Assembly: GCF_900103275.1 (NCBI RefSeq)
Contig: NZ_FNGP01000003.1
Coordinates: forward strand, 434,001 to 498,000
DNA length: 64,000 nt
Direction of reading: 5' to 3'
From: Tessaracoccus oleiagri
Lineage (GTDB): Bacteria; Actinomycetota; Actinomycetes; Propionibacteriales; Propionibacteriaceae
In this document: one piece after another, positions 1 through 8,923 of the stretch
Layout: every line of letters starts with the position of its first letter
Position numbering within the stretch: the stretch's first letter is position 1
Notes under the pieces: model-generated
Database searches by the model: none
Seen by the model: the letters and a program-made list of their open reading frames with translations, nothing else
What the model was told of the DNA's origin: nothing
Program-made: the position numbers and the translations under genes

Positions 1-428
1 CGCTCGCAGAGGCCGAGGCCTTCGAGGGCGCCAAGCGGGGCGAGGCGGAGAAGGCCCGACGCATCGCCGAGGCTGACGCCATCCGCGCCGAGGGCGAGGC
101 TCAAGCGGCGTCGATCGCCGCCGTCGGCAAGGCCGAGGCCGACGCGATGGACCAGCGGGCCGCCGCCTTCGCGAAGTACAACGAGGCCGCGGTGCTGCAG
201 ATGCTCATCGAGGTGCTGCCCGAGGTCGCGGAGAAGGTGGCCGCGCCCATGGGCGCCATCGACAAGCTCACCGTCATCTCCACCGACGGGGCCGCTGCGC
301 TGCCCCGTCAGGTCAACGACAACGTGCTCCAGACGGTCGAGATGGTCAAGAACACCACCGGGATCGACCTGCTGGGCTACCTCCAGCAGCGTACGGCGGG
401 CACCATCAAGGGCGACGCGCAGGAGTGA
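1..428 (+). CDS. Flotillin/SPFH-family membrane protein, C-terminal part
   Basis: This is the last ~141 codons (frame beginning at base 3) of a gene that starts before the window. The visible part begins with an Ala/Glu/Lys-rich helical stretch of the type AEAEAFEGAKRGEAEKARRI, continuing through repeated EA motifs to about base 165. It ends in a compact tail containing MLIEVLPEVAEKVAAPMGAI and DKLTVISTDG. Alternating AE-rich coiled coil followed by this kind of tail is typical of flotillins, which scaffold membrane microdomains. The N-terminal anchor and SPFH domain are outside the window, so topology cannot be checked. It stops 36 bases before the MFS gene and could be cotranscribed with it. 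Confidence 0.75.
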   Translation, partial: LAEAEAFEGAKRGEAEKARRIAEADAIRAEGEAQAASIAAVGKAEADAMDQRAAAFAKYNEAAVLQMLIEVLPEVAEKVAAPMGAIDKLTVISTDGAAALPRQVNDNVLQTVEMVKNTTGIDLLGYLQQRTAGTIKGDAQE

Positions 429-464
429 CCCCCGGCTGGGCCGTCCCGGGATTAGCGTGGGACC

Positions 465-1925
465 ATGACCACGCAGCGAACGGCCCAGCCCCGGACCTTC
501 GACGGCGACGATTCGGCGCTGCTCGGCATCGTCCTGGCAGTCATCACCTTCTGGCTGTTCGCCCAGACGACGATGAACATCGGCCCCCTCATGGCGCAGG
601 ACGTGGGGATGCCGATGGAGGTCATGAACATCGCCATCTCCCTGTCGGCGCTGTTCTCCGGCATGTTCATCGTCATGTTCGGCAGCTTCGGCGACCGCTA
701 CGGACTGAAGAAGATCGCGCTGCTCGGCAACCTGTTCAACATCGCCGGCTCGCTGCTCATCGCCGCCGCAGTGGGCGGGGCGGCCTCGCCGATGATCCTG
801 GTCGGGCGCATCCTGTAGGGACTCGCGGCCGGTTCCATCATGCCCACCACCATGGCGCTCCTCAAGGTGTACTGGGACGGACCCGCCCGCCAACGGGCGG
901 TGTCGATGTGGTCCATCGGTTCCTGGGGCGGTTCCGGGCTGACGGCCGTCTTCGGCGGCTTCATGGCGTCCACCGTGCTGGGCTGGCGTTCCATCTTCGT
1001 GATCCGCGCCTTGATCTCGGTGGCTTCGATCCTCCTCATGCGCCAGATCCCGGAGGCCGCGCCGGGCGCTGGAGCCCAGGGCCGGACGGACTGGGTGGGG
1101 ATCATCAGTCTGGCCGTGGCGCTCGCGGCCCTGCTCATCGTCGTCACGCAGGGCTCCGCACTCGGTTGGACGAGCCCCGCCACCTGGGGACTCATGGCGG
1201 CCTTCTTGGTGGCCATGGGCGTATTCCTCAACACCGAACTGAAGACCGCGAGCCCCTTCGTGGACTTCGGCCTGTTCCGCAACACGGTCTTCACCGGCGC
1301 CACGATCTCCAACTTCCTCATCAACGGCACCGCCGGCGCGCTCACCGTCTCGCTCTGGGTGCTCCAGGGGGCCGGTGGCCTCAGCGCGGCGCAGGCGGGC
1401 TACATCACCATCGGTTACGCAGTGTTCATCATCGCGTTCATCCGCGTGGGGGAGAAGCTGCTGCAGCGCTTCGGGCCCAGGCGGCCCATGCTGTGGGGAA
1501 CGATCATCGTGCTCGCCTCGATCGGCATGCTGATGGCCACCCAGACCCTGCAGTGGCAGTACGTCATCCTCGCCGCCGTGGCGTACTCGCTCTTCGGCCT
1601 GGGCCTGGCGTTCTACGCCACACCCTCCACCGACGCGGCGCTGTCCAACCTGCCCGACGCGCAGGTGGGCTCGGGCTCGGGCATCTACAAGATGGCCTCG
1701 TCGCTCGGGGCGGCGTTCGGCGTGGCCGCCTCGGCCGCGATCTTCACGGCGCTGGAGACGACCGGTGTCGACATCGTCGGCGCGGCGATCGAGTTCACCG
1801 GAAGACAGGACAATGTGGCGATCCGCGAGGCCGGCATGGTGGGGCTCGGCTTCAACGCCCTGATGGCCATCGCGGCGCTGATCTCGATCGTGATCTTTGT
1901 CCCCAAGGGCAAACGGGATCGGTGA
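465..1925 (+). pseudogene. MFS transporter (DHA2/EmrB-like) with an in-frame amber stop
   Basis: One reading frame of 486 codons runs from ATG 465 to the stop at 1923-1925, broken only by TAG at 816-818. The first part (117 codons) carries the MFS motif FGSFGDRYGLKKIALLGN and ends in VGRIL. After the stop the frame continues with GLAAGSIMPTTMAL. DHA2 drug exporters usually read GRxLQGxGAG here, so a CAG to TAG change is the simplest explanation. The rest is a normal set of hydrophobic helices ending in a short basic tail, and the total length fits the family (about 480-500). As written it can make only a three- or four-helix fragment, unless the stop is suppressed, translation restarts at ATG 840, or the base is a sequencing error. 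No other lesion is visible, so the loss would be recent. Confidence 0.85.
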
Positions 1926-2014
1926 CGAGTTCTCCACAGTCCCCGGGTTTCGCCTCGCATTGACGCCGGCTGCGGGTTGACTGGCCGTCCGACCACCGAA
2001 GGAAGGACAGCGAA

Positions 2015-2755
2015 ATGCAGGTTGGAGAGCAGTGGGGCCACAGGGCCACGACGCAGACGAGGCAACTGCAGCGCGCGGAGATCATCGAGGTCATCCCGCG
2101 GCCGAAGAAGGACCGCTACATGATCCGGCTCGACGATGGACGCGAGCGGGAGGTGTCGGGATCCACCCTGGTCTGCGCCTGGGAGGACGCCGACGCGTGG
2201 CACGCGCAGAAGGCCATGGAGGACCTCGTGAACCGCCAGTGCGGCGAGCGCGACGGCGCCGAAGCGGTGCGGCGGATCTTCCAGCTGATTCCCGAGGACG
2301 TGGCGGAACTGCGCTCGGGCCGGGTCCTGATCCGCGACGAGGGGCGATTGGAGACGCGCCTCGGCGTGAGGGCCGAGGACCTGTACGCCGAGTGCGGCAG
2401 GCTGCCACAGGAGGAGGGCGGGGTGCTCACGTCGGCGCTCGCCGCCGAGCGGATCGCCGTCGCACTGTGCCGAAGGTACCCCGCCTCCGCACTCAGCTCC
2501 GTGCCGCCGATGGTGGACCCACCGCCGTATGAGCGGGAGGAACGGCGCTGGGGGCGGGGTGACGCGCGCGACGTGATCCGTCGCTGGTGCGGGCTGGACG
2601 CGGTGGAGGCCTTCGAGGGCCGAGGGGCCCTGGCGTCCGAACTGGTTCGCCTCGCCCGGCTGGTGGACCAACTGGGCGAGGCTGTCGCCGCGCTCGGCGC
2701 GTCAGGTGATCGTGACCGGCCGGATCTGCAACTCGTCGATGTTGGCCTCGGGTGA
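2015..2755 (+). CDS. Hypothetical protein, 246 aa
   Basis: ATG 2015 has a good ribosome binding site (GGAAGG about 10 bases upstream). The protein is soluble, acidic and without cysteine clusters or membrane segments. Residues ~20-60 hold a small basic/beta stretch (IIEVIPRPKKDRYMIRLDDG), followed by helical segments with several Trp and Arg residues. I do not recognise a family. The last ~18 codons overlap the 3' end of the convergent SDR gene, so the true end could only be earlier if the sequence were different. Codon-position GC looks like that of genuine neighbours, which supports it being real. Confidence 0.6.
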   Translation: MQVGEQWGHRATTQTRQLQRAEIIEVIPRPKKDRYMIRLDDGREREVSGSTLVCAWEDADAWHAQKAMEDLVNRQCGERDGAEAVRRIFQLIPEDVAELRSGRVLIRDEGRLETRLGVRAEDLYAECGRLPQEEGGVLTSALAAERIAVALCRRYPASALSSVPPMVDPPPYEREERRWGRGDARDVIRRWCGLDAVEAFEGRGALASELVRLARLVDQLGEAVAALGASGDRDRPDLQLVDVGLG

Positions 2756-3385
2756 GGTGTCGATCGCGAGTCGCACGGTGGCCGCCACGGACTCGGGCCG
2801 GATGTAGAGCTCGGCCTGGTACTCGCGGCCGTCGCGGGCCATCATCGCGCGCTGCATGTCCGTGTCGATGCGCCCGGGGTGGATCGAGGTGACACGCACG
2901 CGGCCGCGCTCCTCCTCGCGGAGCGCGTCGGTGAAGGCGCGCAGCGCGAACTTGGTGCCGCTGTAGAGGGCGCCGCGGCTGGTGGAGCGGAAGCCCATGC
3001 CGGAGTTGATCGTCAGCACGTGGCCGCGTGTCTCCCGCAGCTTGGGCAGGAGCAGGCGGGTCAGTTCGGCGACCGCGAACACGTTGACCTCGAACATCTC
3101 GCGGAAGTCCTGCCGAGTGCTCTCCTCGACGGTCTTCGCCATCTCGACGCCGGCGTTGTGCACCAGCACGTCGACCCGCTCGACGCCCGCGGCCGCGTGG
3201 GCGAGGGCGCTGTCGTCGCGGAGGTCGGCGATGAAGGGTTCGGCGTCGCCGAGCTCGGCCACCATGGCGTCGACGCTGCGGGGGTTGGTTCCGCCCACGA
3301 GTATGCGGTGGGTCCGCACCAGCTCACGTGCGATCGCCGCGCCGAGCCCGCGGGAGCCGCCGGTGATCAGCGCGACGGGCCTCAT
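2702..3385 (-). CDS. Short-chain dehydrogenase/reductase
   Basis: A classical SDR of 227 residues. It has the Rossmann motif TGGSRGLG at residues 8-15, NAG at 77-79 (HNAGV), and the catalytic set Ser128, Tyr141 and Lys145 (YSGTK). The dinucleotide-binding fold and catalytic triad are therefore complete, and it should be an active NAD(P)-dependent oxidoreductase. The substrate cannot be read from the sequence. The ATG at 3385 overlaps the leuB stop by four bases (ATGA), which implies translational coupling to leuB. A longer frame upstream lies inside leuB and is not used. Its place behind leuB hints at a ketoacid or hydroxyacid substrate, but that is only inference. Confidence 0.85.
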   Translation of the reverse strand: MRPVALITGGSRGLGAAIARELVRTHRILVGGTNPRSVDAMVAELGDAEPFIADLRDDSALAHAAAGVERVDVLVHNAGVEMAKTVEESTRQDFREMFEVNVFAVAELTRLLLPKLRETRGHVLTINSGMGFRSTSRGALYSGTKFALRAFTDALREEERGRVRVTSIHPGRIDTDMQRAMMARDGREYQAELYIRPESVAATVRLAIDTSPEANIDELQIRPVTIT

Positions 3386-4434
3386 GCGAGCCGTCCGGCG
3401 ATCCGGTCCCCGGTCTCGGTCGTGGAGGTCCGCGACGAGCCGCGCTCGGCGATGTCGGTGGCCACCGCTTCGTCGATACGGGCCGCCAGCTCCCGCTCGC
3501 CGAGGTGGTCCAGCAGCAGCGCCATCGACGAGATCGCCGCGGTCGGGTCGGCGATGCCCTGGCCGGCGATGTCCGGGGCCGAGCCGTGCACGGGCTCGAA
3601 CATCGACGGGTAGTCGCCGGAGGGGTTGATGTTCGCGGACGCGGCGAGCCCGATGCCGCCGGTGACGGCCGCGGCGAGGTCGGTGACGATGTCGCCGAAG
3701 AGGTTGTCGGTGACGATCACGTCGAACTGCGACGGGTCCACCACCATGGCGATCATCGCGGCGTCGATGTGGAGGTAGTTGGTCTCCACGTCGGGAAACT
3801 CGGCGCCCACCTCGGTGAAGACGCGGTTCCACAGCTTGCCGGCGTTGACGAGCACGTTGTGCTTGTGGAGGAGGGTGAGCTTGCCGCGTCGGCGCTGGGC
3901 GCGGGCGTAGGCGTCGCGGACGACCCGCTCCACGCCGAAGGCGGTGTTGACGCTGACCTCGGTGGCGAGCTCCTGGGGCGTGCCCGTGCGGACGGCGCCG
4001 CCGTTGCCGCAGTAGAGGCCCTCGGTGCCCTCGCGGACGACGACGAAGTCGATCTCGCGACCCTCGACGACGTGCTGGGCAAGAGGCGTGGGCACGCCGG
4101 GGTAGAGCCGGGACGGGCGCAGGTTGACGGCGTGGTCGAGTTCGAAGCGCAGCTTGAGCAGCAGCCCACGCTCCAGCAGGCCGGAGGGGATGGACTTGGA
4201 ACCGGGCGCGGCACCGACCGCGCCGAGGATGATGGCGTCGACGCCCTTGATCTCCTCGAGCACCGATTCGGGCAGCACCTCGCCGGTGCGCTGCCAGCGC
4301 TCGGCGCCCAGGTCGTACTCGTGGAAGTTGAAGGCGCCGGGGCTCACCGTCTCCAGGACCTTCAGTGCCTCGCGGGTGACCTCCGGGCCGATGCCGTCGC
4401 CCCCGATAACCGCGATGTTCTTGCGCTCAGTCAT
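3382..4434 (-). CDS. leuB: 3-isopropylmalate dehydrogenase
   Basis: 350 residues, the usual size. It oxidatively decarboxylates 3-isopropylmalate in leucine synthesis, and together with cimA it can process the methylmalate analogue on the way to 2-oxobutyrate. The N-terminal GGDGIGPEV, the substrate arginines in [17 protein letters not shown], the metal-binding region [15 protein letters not shown] and the NAD-binding loop [18 protein letters not shown] are all present. It is divergent from cimA with a 122-base spacer and is followed by an overlapping SDR gene. A box in the spacer resembles one in front of leuC, suggesting common control by the IclR regulator encoded at 12.7 kb. Confidence 0.95.
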   Translation of the reverse strand: MTERKNIAVIGGDGIGPEVTREALKVLETVSPGAFNFHEYDLGAERWQRTGEVLPESVLEEIKGVDAIILGAVGAAPGSKSIPSGLLERGLLLKLRFELDHAVNLRPSRLYPGVPTPLAQHVVEGREIDFVVVREGTEGLYCGNGGAVRTGTPQELATEVSVNTAFGVERVVRDAYARAQRRRGKLTLLHKHNVLVNAGKLWNRVFTEVGAEFPDVETNYLHIDAAMIAMVVDPSQFDVIVTDNLFGDIVTDLAAAVTGGIGLAASANINPSGDYPSMFEPVHGSAPDIAGQGIADPTAAISSMALLLDHLGERELAARIDEAVATDIAERGSSRTSTTETGDRIAGRLA

Positions 4435-4488
4435 GTCGAGCAGCCTAGCGATCTCCGACGGGACGACCCCCGTCGTGGATGTCCATTG

Positions 4489-4503
4489 TCCACAAGTCGA
4501 GAC
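4489..4503 (+). promoter_or_regulatory. Candidate IclR-type regulator box upstream of cimA/leuB
   Basis: TCCACAAGTCGAGAC in the leuB-cimA spacer matches 12 of 15 bases of TCCATATGTTGAGAC at 12715-12729 between the IclR gene and leuC, in the same orientation. IclR regulators of the LtbR/NdgR kind are known to control leuB and leuCD in other actinobacteria. Assigning this box to that regulator is inference, because the leuC copy partly overlaps the regulator start codon. Confidence 0.35.
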
Positions 4504-4556
4504 GATTCCCGCACAACTGCTTGTATATTGCGCTGCAGTCCGGACAAGGAGAAGCC

Positions 4557-6131
4557 ATGCCCAAGCTGCCCCAGCGGCCCACCGAGCTGCACATCTTCGA
4601 CACCAGCCTGCGCGACGGTGCGCAGCAGGAAGGCCTGCGCCTCAGCGTCAACGACAAGCTTCGGATCGCGGGCTACCTCGACGAACTGGGCGTCACGTTC
4701 ATCGAGGGCGGCTGGCCGGGCGCCAACCCGGCCGACACGGAGTTCTTCTCCCGCGCCGCCAAGGAACTCGAGCTGCGCCGCTCGAAGCTGGTCGCCTTCG
4801 GCGCCACCCGCAAGGCGGGCGTGCGGGCCTCCGAGGACGCGCTCACCCGCGCGCTCGTGGACGCGGGCACCGACTACGTCTGCATCGTCGCGAAGAGCCA
4901 CGACGAGCACGTCACCCGCGCGCTGCGCACGACGCTCGAGGAGAACCTCGAGATGGTCCGCGACACGGTCCAGTTCCTCATCAGCGAGGGCAAGCACGTC
5001 TTCGTCGACTGCGAGCACTTCTTCGACGGCTACCGCGCCAACCCCGATTACGCGATCCAGGTGGTCCGCACCGCGCACGAGGCCGGCGCCGAGGTCGTCG
5101 TGCTGTGCGACACCAATGGCGGCATGCTGCCCAGCTGGATCGGTGAGATCGTGGAGGCGGCAGCCGCCACGGGCGCCAACCTCGGCATCCATGCCCACAA
5201 CGACACCTCGTGCGCCGTCGCGAACTCGTTGGCGGCCGTCGAGGCCGGCGTGATGCACGTGCAGGGCACCTTCAACGGCTACGGCGAGCGCACCGGCAAC
5301 GCCGACCTCTCCGCCCTCATCCCCAACCTGCAGCTGAAGTACGGCTGGGACGTCCTCCCCGCCGAGCAGCTGGGCGAGCTCACCCGGATCGCGCACGCGA
5401 TCGCCCTCGTCGCCCACCAGCCGCTCCTGAACCGCCAGCCCTACGTCGGGGGCGCGGCGTTCGCGCACAAGGCCGGGCTGCACGCGTCGGCGATCAAGGT
5501 CGACGAGAACCTCTACCAGCACATCGACCCGTCGCTGGTCGGCAACGACATGCGCATGCTGATCTCCGACATGGCGGGCCGCGCGAACATCCAGATCAAG
5601 GGCGAGCAGCTCGGCTTCGACCTGACGGATCGCGAGCTCGCCGCTCGCATCACAGACGTCGTGAAGGCCCGCGAGGCCGAGGGCTACTCGTACGAGGCCG
5701 CCGACGCCAGCTTCGAGCTGCTGCTGCGCGACGAGCTCGGGGTGCTCGAGCTGCCCTTCGAGGTGGACTCCTGGCGGGTGCTTACGGAGGAGCGCAACGG
5801 CCACGGGCTGTCCGAGGCCACCGTGAAGGTGAAGGCCAACGGGGACCGCCGCATGGTGGTGAGCGAGGGCAACGGCCCGGTCAACGCCCTCGACGGCGCC
5901 CTCCGGGAGGCCGTCGCCGCCGTGTACCCGGTGGTGGAGGGCTTCGAGCTGACCGACTACCGGGTCCGCATCCTCGACGAGGGCCACGGCACGGACGCGG
6001 TCGTGCGGACGCTGATCGACACCTCGTACGAGGGCCGGACGTGGACCACGGTCGGGGTCGGCACGGACGTCGTCGAGGCCTCCTGGGAGGCGCTGCGCGA
6101 TGCCATGGTCTACGGGTTGCTCCACAGTTGA
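4557..6131 (+). CDS. cimA: (R)-citramalate synthase
   Basis: 524 residues from ATG 4557, chosen because AAGGAG lies a few bases upstream. The in-frame ATG at 4479 would add 26 unlikely residues. It is a DRE-TIM enzyme ([15 protein letters not shown] near residue 15, metal-binding [27 protein letters not shown]) with a C-terminal regulatory domain from about residue 400. The N-terminal signature and ~520-residue length fit citramalate synthase rather than 2-isopropylmalate synthase. It condenses pyruvate with acetyl-CoA to citramalate, opening a threonine-independent route to isoleucine through LeuCD and LeuB. Its position divergent from leuB supports this. The stop overlaps the start of the next gene. 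Confidence 0.9.
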   Translation: MPKLPQRPTELHIFDTSLRDGAQQEGLRLSVNDKLRIAGYLDELGVTFIEGGWPGANPADTEFFSRAAKELELRRSKLVAFGATRKAGVRASEDALTRALVDAGTDYVCIVAKSHDEHVTRALRTTLEENLEMVRDTVQFLISEGKHVFVDCEHFFDGYRANPDYAIQVVRTAHEAGAEVVVLCDTNGGMLPSWIGEIVEAAAATGANLGIHAHNDTSCAVANSLAAVEAGVMHVQGTFNGYGERTGNADLSALIPNLQLKYGWDVLPAEQLGELTRIAHAIALVAHQPLLNRQPYVGGAAFAHKAGLHASAIKVDENLYQHIDPSLVGNDMRMLISDMAGRANIQIKGEQLGFDLTDRELAARITDVVKAREAEGYSYEAADASFELLLRDELGVLELPFEVDSWRVLTEERNGHGLSEATVKVKANGDRRMVVSEGNGPVNALDGALREAVAAVYPVVEGFELTDYRVRILDEGHGTDAVVRTLIDTSYEGRTWTTVGVGTDVVEASWEALRDAMVYGLLHS

Positions 6132-6808
6132 TCACCGTCCTGCGCCCCGACGTCGCCGTCGGGATCGACCGGTTCGGGGACTGGCTCGGGCTGGAGACCG
6201 AGGTGCTCGACATCTTCGACGGGCACCCCGTGCCCACGCTGGACGAGTGCAGGGAGGGCATCATCCTGCTCGGCGGCCGACCGAACGCGCTGGACGACAG
6301 CCGGCCCTGGATGTTGCCGCTCCGACGGTTGTTGCGCGACGCGGTCGCCGCCGACCGGCCGGTCCTCGGCATCTGTCTCGGGCACCAGGTGCTGGCCCAC
6401 TCGCTGGGCGGCGAGGTGACCGTCGGGCACCCCACCGGCGGTGAGCACGGACCGCGGCGGCTCGCCTGGACCGACGAGGCCGCCGAGGACCCGTTGTTCT
6501 CCGCACTGGCCGGGCTCGGCGAGGTGACCGTGGCCGAGTCGCACTTCGACGTGGTCACCCGCCTCCCCGAGGGTGCCGTCGAGTTGGCCGCGACCGAGAA
6601 GTACCGCAACCAGGCGTTCCGGCTCGGCAGCGCGGTGGGGGTGCAGTTCCATCCCGAGGCGCCGCCCGAGCGCATGGCCCAGTGGGCCACGAACCGGGGG
6701 CAGGACAGCGGCGCGATGCTGGAGCAGATGCGGGCCGTGGACGACGAGGTGTCGGCGACGGGGGAGCGGATCGCCCGCGCCTTCGCCGAGCAGGTGGCCC
6801 GACACTAA
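6128..6808 (+). CDS. Class I glutamine amidotransferase
   Basis: 226 residues if translation starts at TTG 6128, which overlaps the cimA stop by four bases (TTGA). No other start lies near the beginning of the conserved region. The nucleophile elbow GICLGHQVLA (Cys near residue 84) and the His-Glu pair in QFHPEAP are present, so the glutaminase triad is complete. The family resembles stand-alone GMP-synthase-like amidotransferases that hydrolyse gamma-glutamyl bonds. The substrate is unknown. Translational coupling to cimA implies coexpression, though no metabolic link is evident. Confidence 0.85.
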   Translation: MITVLRPDVAVGIDRFGDWLGLETEVLDIFDGHPVPTLDECREGIILLGGRPNALDDSRPWMLPLRRLLRDAVAADRPVLGICLGHQVLAHSLGGEVTVGHPTGGEHGPRRLAWTDEAAEDPLFSALAGLGEVTVAESHFDVVTRLPEGAVELAATEKYRNQAFRLGSAVGVQFHPEAPPERMAQWATNRGQDSGAMLEQMRAVDDEVSATGERIARAFAEQVARH

Positions 6809-6818
6809 GCTGGGCGCC

Positions 6819-7622
6819 ATGCGCATTGCACGTTTCGCCAAGGACGGTATGGAGCCCACCTACGGGATCATCGAGCTCGCCGTCGACGCCGGGGACCACC
6901 CAGACACCATCGCTGCACTCACGGCCGACCCGCTCGCGGGCGTGCCGGTGAACTACACCGGCGAGCGCTTCGACCTCGACGAGGTGCGCCTCCTCGCCCC
7001 GGTCATCCCCCGGAGCAAGGCGGTGTGCATCGGGAAGAACTACGCCGACCACGCCAAGGAGATGGGCGGCGAGGTCCCGGAGCAGCTGCTGGCCTTCTTC
7101 AAGCCCAACACGTCGGTCATCGGGCCGGGCGAGCACGTGGTGCGCCCCGCCGGGGTGCGGGAGCTGCACTACGAGGGCGAGCTCGCCATCGTGATCGGCC
7201 GCTTCTGCAAGGAGGTGCCGGCCGAGCGGGTCAAGGACGTGATCTTCGGCTACACCATCGCCAACGACGTCTCCGCGCGCGAGTGGCAGCGAGGCGACGG
7301 CCAGTGGTGGCGGGCGAAGGGATCCGACACGTTCCTCCCGCTCGGTCCGTGGATCAACACGCACCTCACGATCGAGGAGGCCTCCCAGCTCGGGATCCAG
7401 ACCCACGTGGGCGACGAGCTCCGCCAGGACGGCAACACCCGCGACATGGTGCGCGGCATCGTCGACCTCGTCGTGGAGATCACCAAGTCGATCACGCTGC
7501 TGCCCGGCGACCTCATCCTCACCGGCACGCCCGCCGGGGTGGGCGCCGTGGAGGACGGCGACGAGGTGAGCATCAGCATCGACGGGCTCGGCACCCTGAC
7601 CAACAAGATCATCTCCGAGTGA
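6819..7622 (+). CDS. Fumarylacetoacetate hydrolase-family protein
   Basis: 267 residues from ATG 6819, ten bases after the previous stop. The FAH fold is recognisable from SKAVCIGKNYADHAKEMG, the metal ligands in HYEGELAIVIG and ANDVSARE, and the C-terminal LTGTPAGVGAVEDGDEV. Family members are 2-hydroxyhepta-dienoate isomerases, acylpyruvases or oxaloacetate decarboxylases acting on beta-diketo or enol acids with Mg or Mn. Which one applies here cannot be decided from sequence. It overlaps the next gene by four bases, so it belongs to the cimA-led operon. Confidence 0.9.
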   Translation: MRIARFAKDGMEPTYGIIELAVDAGDHPDTIAALTADPLAGVPVNYTGERFDLDEVRLLAPVIPRSKAVCIGKNYADHAKEMGGEVPEQLLAFFKPNTSVIGPGEHVVRPAGVRELHYEGELAIVIGRFCKEVPAERVKDVIFGYTIANDVSAREWQRGDGQWWRAKGSDTFLPLGPWINTHLTIEEASQLGIQTHVGDELRQDGNTRDMVRGIVDLVVEITKSITLLPGDLILTGTPAGVGAVEDGDEVSISIDGLGTLTNKIISE

Positions 7623-8533
7623 GCGAGACGATCCTGCACCAGGGGCCGCCGGAGGACCCACCGTCGGGGGTCACCTACCCCCTGGTGCTGCGCCCTGCCC
7701 AACTGTTCCGTCTCGCCTTCGGCGTGCTCACCGCGTTGGCGGGTTTCGTCGTGGTCGTGCGCTTCGTCAGCGAGGTCGTGCTGCGCATCGGCTTCCTGCT
7801 GCGGGGAGGCGGCGACTACGCGGCGTACGCAGCCTCGGCGCTTGCCTACGAACTCCCGGAGGGGCTGCTGGCGGGCCATCTCGGGCTGGCGTCGCTCACG
7901 TTGGTCGTGCTGGCGATCATGCGTTTCCTGCACGGCAGGGCGCCGCGGTGGACGTTCTCCGTGCAACCGGGCATGCGCTGGCGCTACCTCCTCGTGACCC
8001 TTGGGATCGCCTTCGTGGTGCTCAATGGGATGCTGTGGCTCAGCTTCCTGTGGACGGGGGCCCCCGAGTTCAACTCGGGCCAGCTGTACGCCGGCTGGTT
8101 CGTGCTCGTGGTGCTGATCTCCTCGCCGCTGCAGGCGCTCGCCGAGGAGGTGTTCTTCCGCGGGTACGTGCTGCAGGCCATGGGGTCGGCCAGCGGGAGG
8201 GCGTGGGTGGGCATCGTGGGCTCGGCGCTGCTGTTCGCGCTCATGCACGGCGTCCAGAACCCGGCGCTGTTCGTGCACCGCTTCGCCTTCGGGATCGTCG
8301 CGGGCTGGCTGGTGGTGGCCACGGGCGGGCTGGAGGCGGGCATCGCGGCCCACGTGATCAACAACCTCGGTGCGTTCGGCTACGCGATCTTCACCACCAG
8401 CGTCGCCGATGCGCGTGCCATCCAGTCCATCACCTGGGGGAAGGCCGCCTGGGACATCCTGACGTTCACGGTGTTCGCGCTCGTCGCGTGGTGGATGGGG
8501 AGGCGGATGCGGGTCGCCACGACGACGCCCTGA
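7619..8533 (+). CDS. CPBP-family intramembrane metalloprotease
   Basis: 304 residues from GTG 7619, which overlaps the FAH gene stop (GTGA). About seven hydrophobic segments are visible. The family signature is EEVFFRGYVLQ (Glu-Glu and Arg of motif 1), then LMHG for motif 2 and HVINN for motif 3. These are the residues of Abi/CaaX-like membrane proteases, so the catalytic set is complete. Family roles include prenyl-protein processing, bacteriocin self-immunity and membrane protein maturation. Nothing nearby indicates a substrate. It is the last gene before the tRNA operon. Confidence 0.85.
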   Translation: MSETILHQGPPEDPPSGVTYPLVLRPAQLFRLAFGVLTALAGFVVVVRFVSEVVLRIGFLLRGGGDYAAYAASALAYELPEGLLAGHLGLASLTLVVLAIMRFLHGRAPRWTFSVQPGMRWRYLLVTLGIAFVVLNGMLWLSFLWTGAPEFNSGQLYAGWFVLVVLISSPLQALAEEVFFRGYVLQAMGSASGRAWVGIVGSALLFALMHGVQNPALFVHRFAFGIVAGWLVVATGGLEAGIAAHVINNLGAFGYAIFTTSVADARAIQSITWGKAAWDILTFTVFALVAWWMGRRMRVATTTP

Positions 8534-8542
8534 GCCCCGATT

Positions 8543-8571
8543 TTGCGTAACCGCCGGGAGTTCTGTACAGT
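8543..8571 (+). promoter_or_regulatory. Promoter of the tRNA-Gln/tRNA-Glu operon
   Basis: TTGCGT at 8543-8548 and TACAGT at 8566-8571 are separated by 17 bases. This places transcription start about 20 bases before the first tRNA. The match to the housekeeping consensus and the position make this a likely stable-RNA promoter. Confidence 0.6.
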
Positions 8572-8601
8572 TTCTTCTCGTGCCAGCCGCACCGAAAACC
8601 T

Positions 8602-8673
8602 AGGGGTATGGGGTAATTGGCAGCCCGACTGATTCTGGTTCAGTTAGTCTTGGTTCGAGTCCAGGTACCCCTG
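8602..8673 (+). tRNA. tRNA-Gln (CTG)
   Basis: A 72-base cloverleaf. Acceptor arm AGGGGTA pairs with TACCCCT, anticodon stem ACTGA pairs with TCAGT, the anticodon is CTG at 8635-8637, and the T arm contains GGTTCGAGTCC. No CCA is encoded. The discriminator base is G. Confidence 0.95.
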
Positions 8674-8700
8674 CGGAGGAGAAATCCTCTATCCCTACAT

Positions 8701-8773
8701 GGCCCCGTTGTGTAGCGGCCTAGCACGCCGCCCTCTCAAGGCGGTAGCGCGGGTTCGAATCCCGTCGGGGCTA
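8701..8773 (+). tRNA. tRNA-Glu (CTC)
   Basis: A 73-base cloverleaf starting GGCCCCG and closing with CGGGGCT plus discriminator A (the first pair is G-U). The anticodon stem is CCGCC/GGCGG with loop CTCTCAA, anticodon CTC, and the T arm is CGGGTTCGAATCCCG. It lies 27 bases after tRNA-Gln and is cotranscribed with it. Confidence 0.95.
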
Positions 8774-8780
8774 CAAAAGG

Positions 8781-8809
8781 AAGACCCCCTCGAAAGAGGG
8801 GGTCTTTTT
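8781..8809 (+). terminator. Intrinsic terminator of the tRNA operon
   Basis: An 11-base-pair stem (AAGACCCCCTC, loop GAAA, GAGGGGGTCTT) is followed by a T run directly after tRNA-Glu. Confidence 0.9.
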
Positions 8810-8871
8810 GTATCTGCACCCTCGGGTGCGGCGGCTGACTGCCGCCCCGAACCCCGACCAACCACCGACAA

Positions 8872-8910
8872 CGAAAGAGGACCCCATCCCGAGGGAGGGG
8901 CCCTCTTTCG
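8872..8910 (-). terminator. Terminator behind the CAP-domain gene
   Basis: GAAAGAGG pairs with CCTCTTTC, enclosing imperfectly paired CCCC/GGGG runs. On the minus strand it lies 14 bases after the stop of the CAP gene and ends in TTTCGTT. It may also stop plus-strand transcription. Confidence 0.6.
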
Positions 8911-8923
8911 TCGGTGCCGTCGG

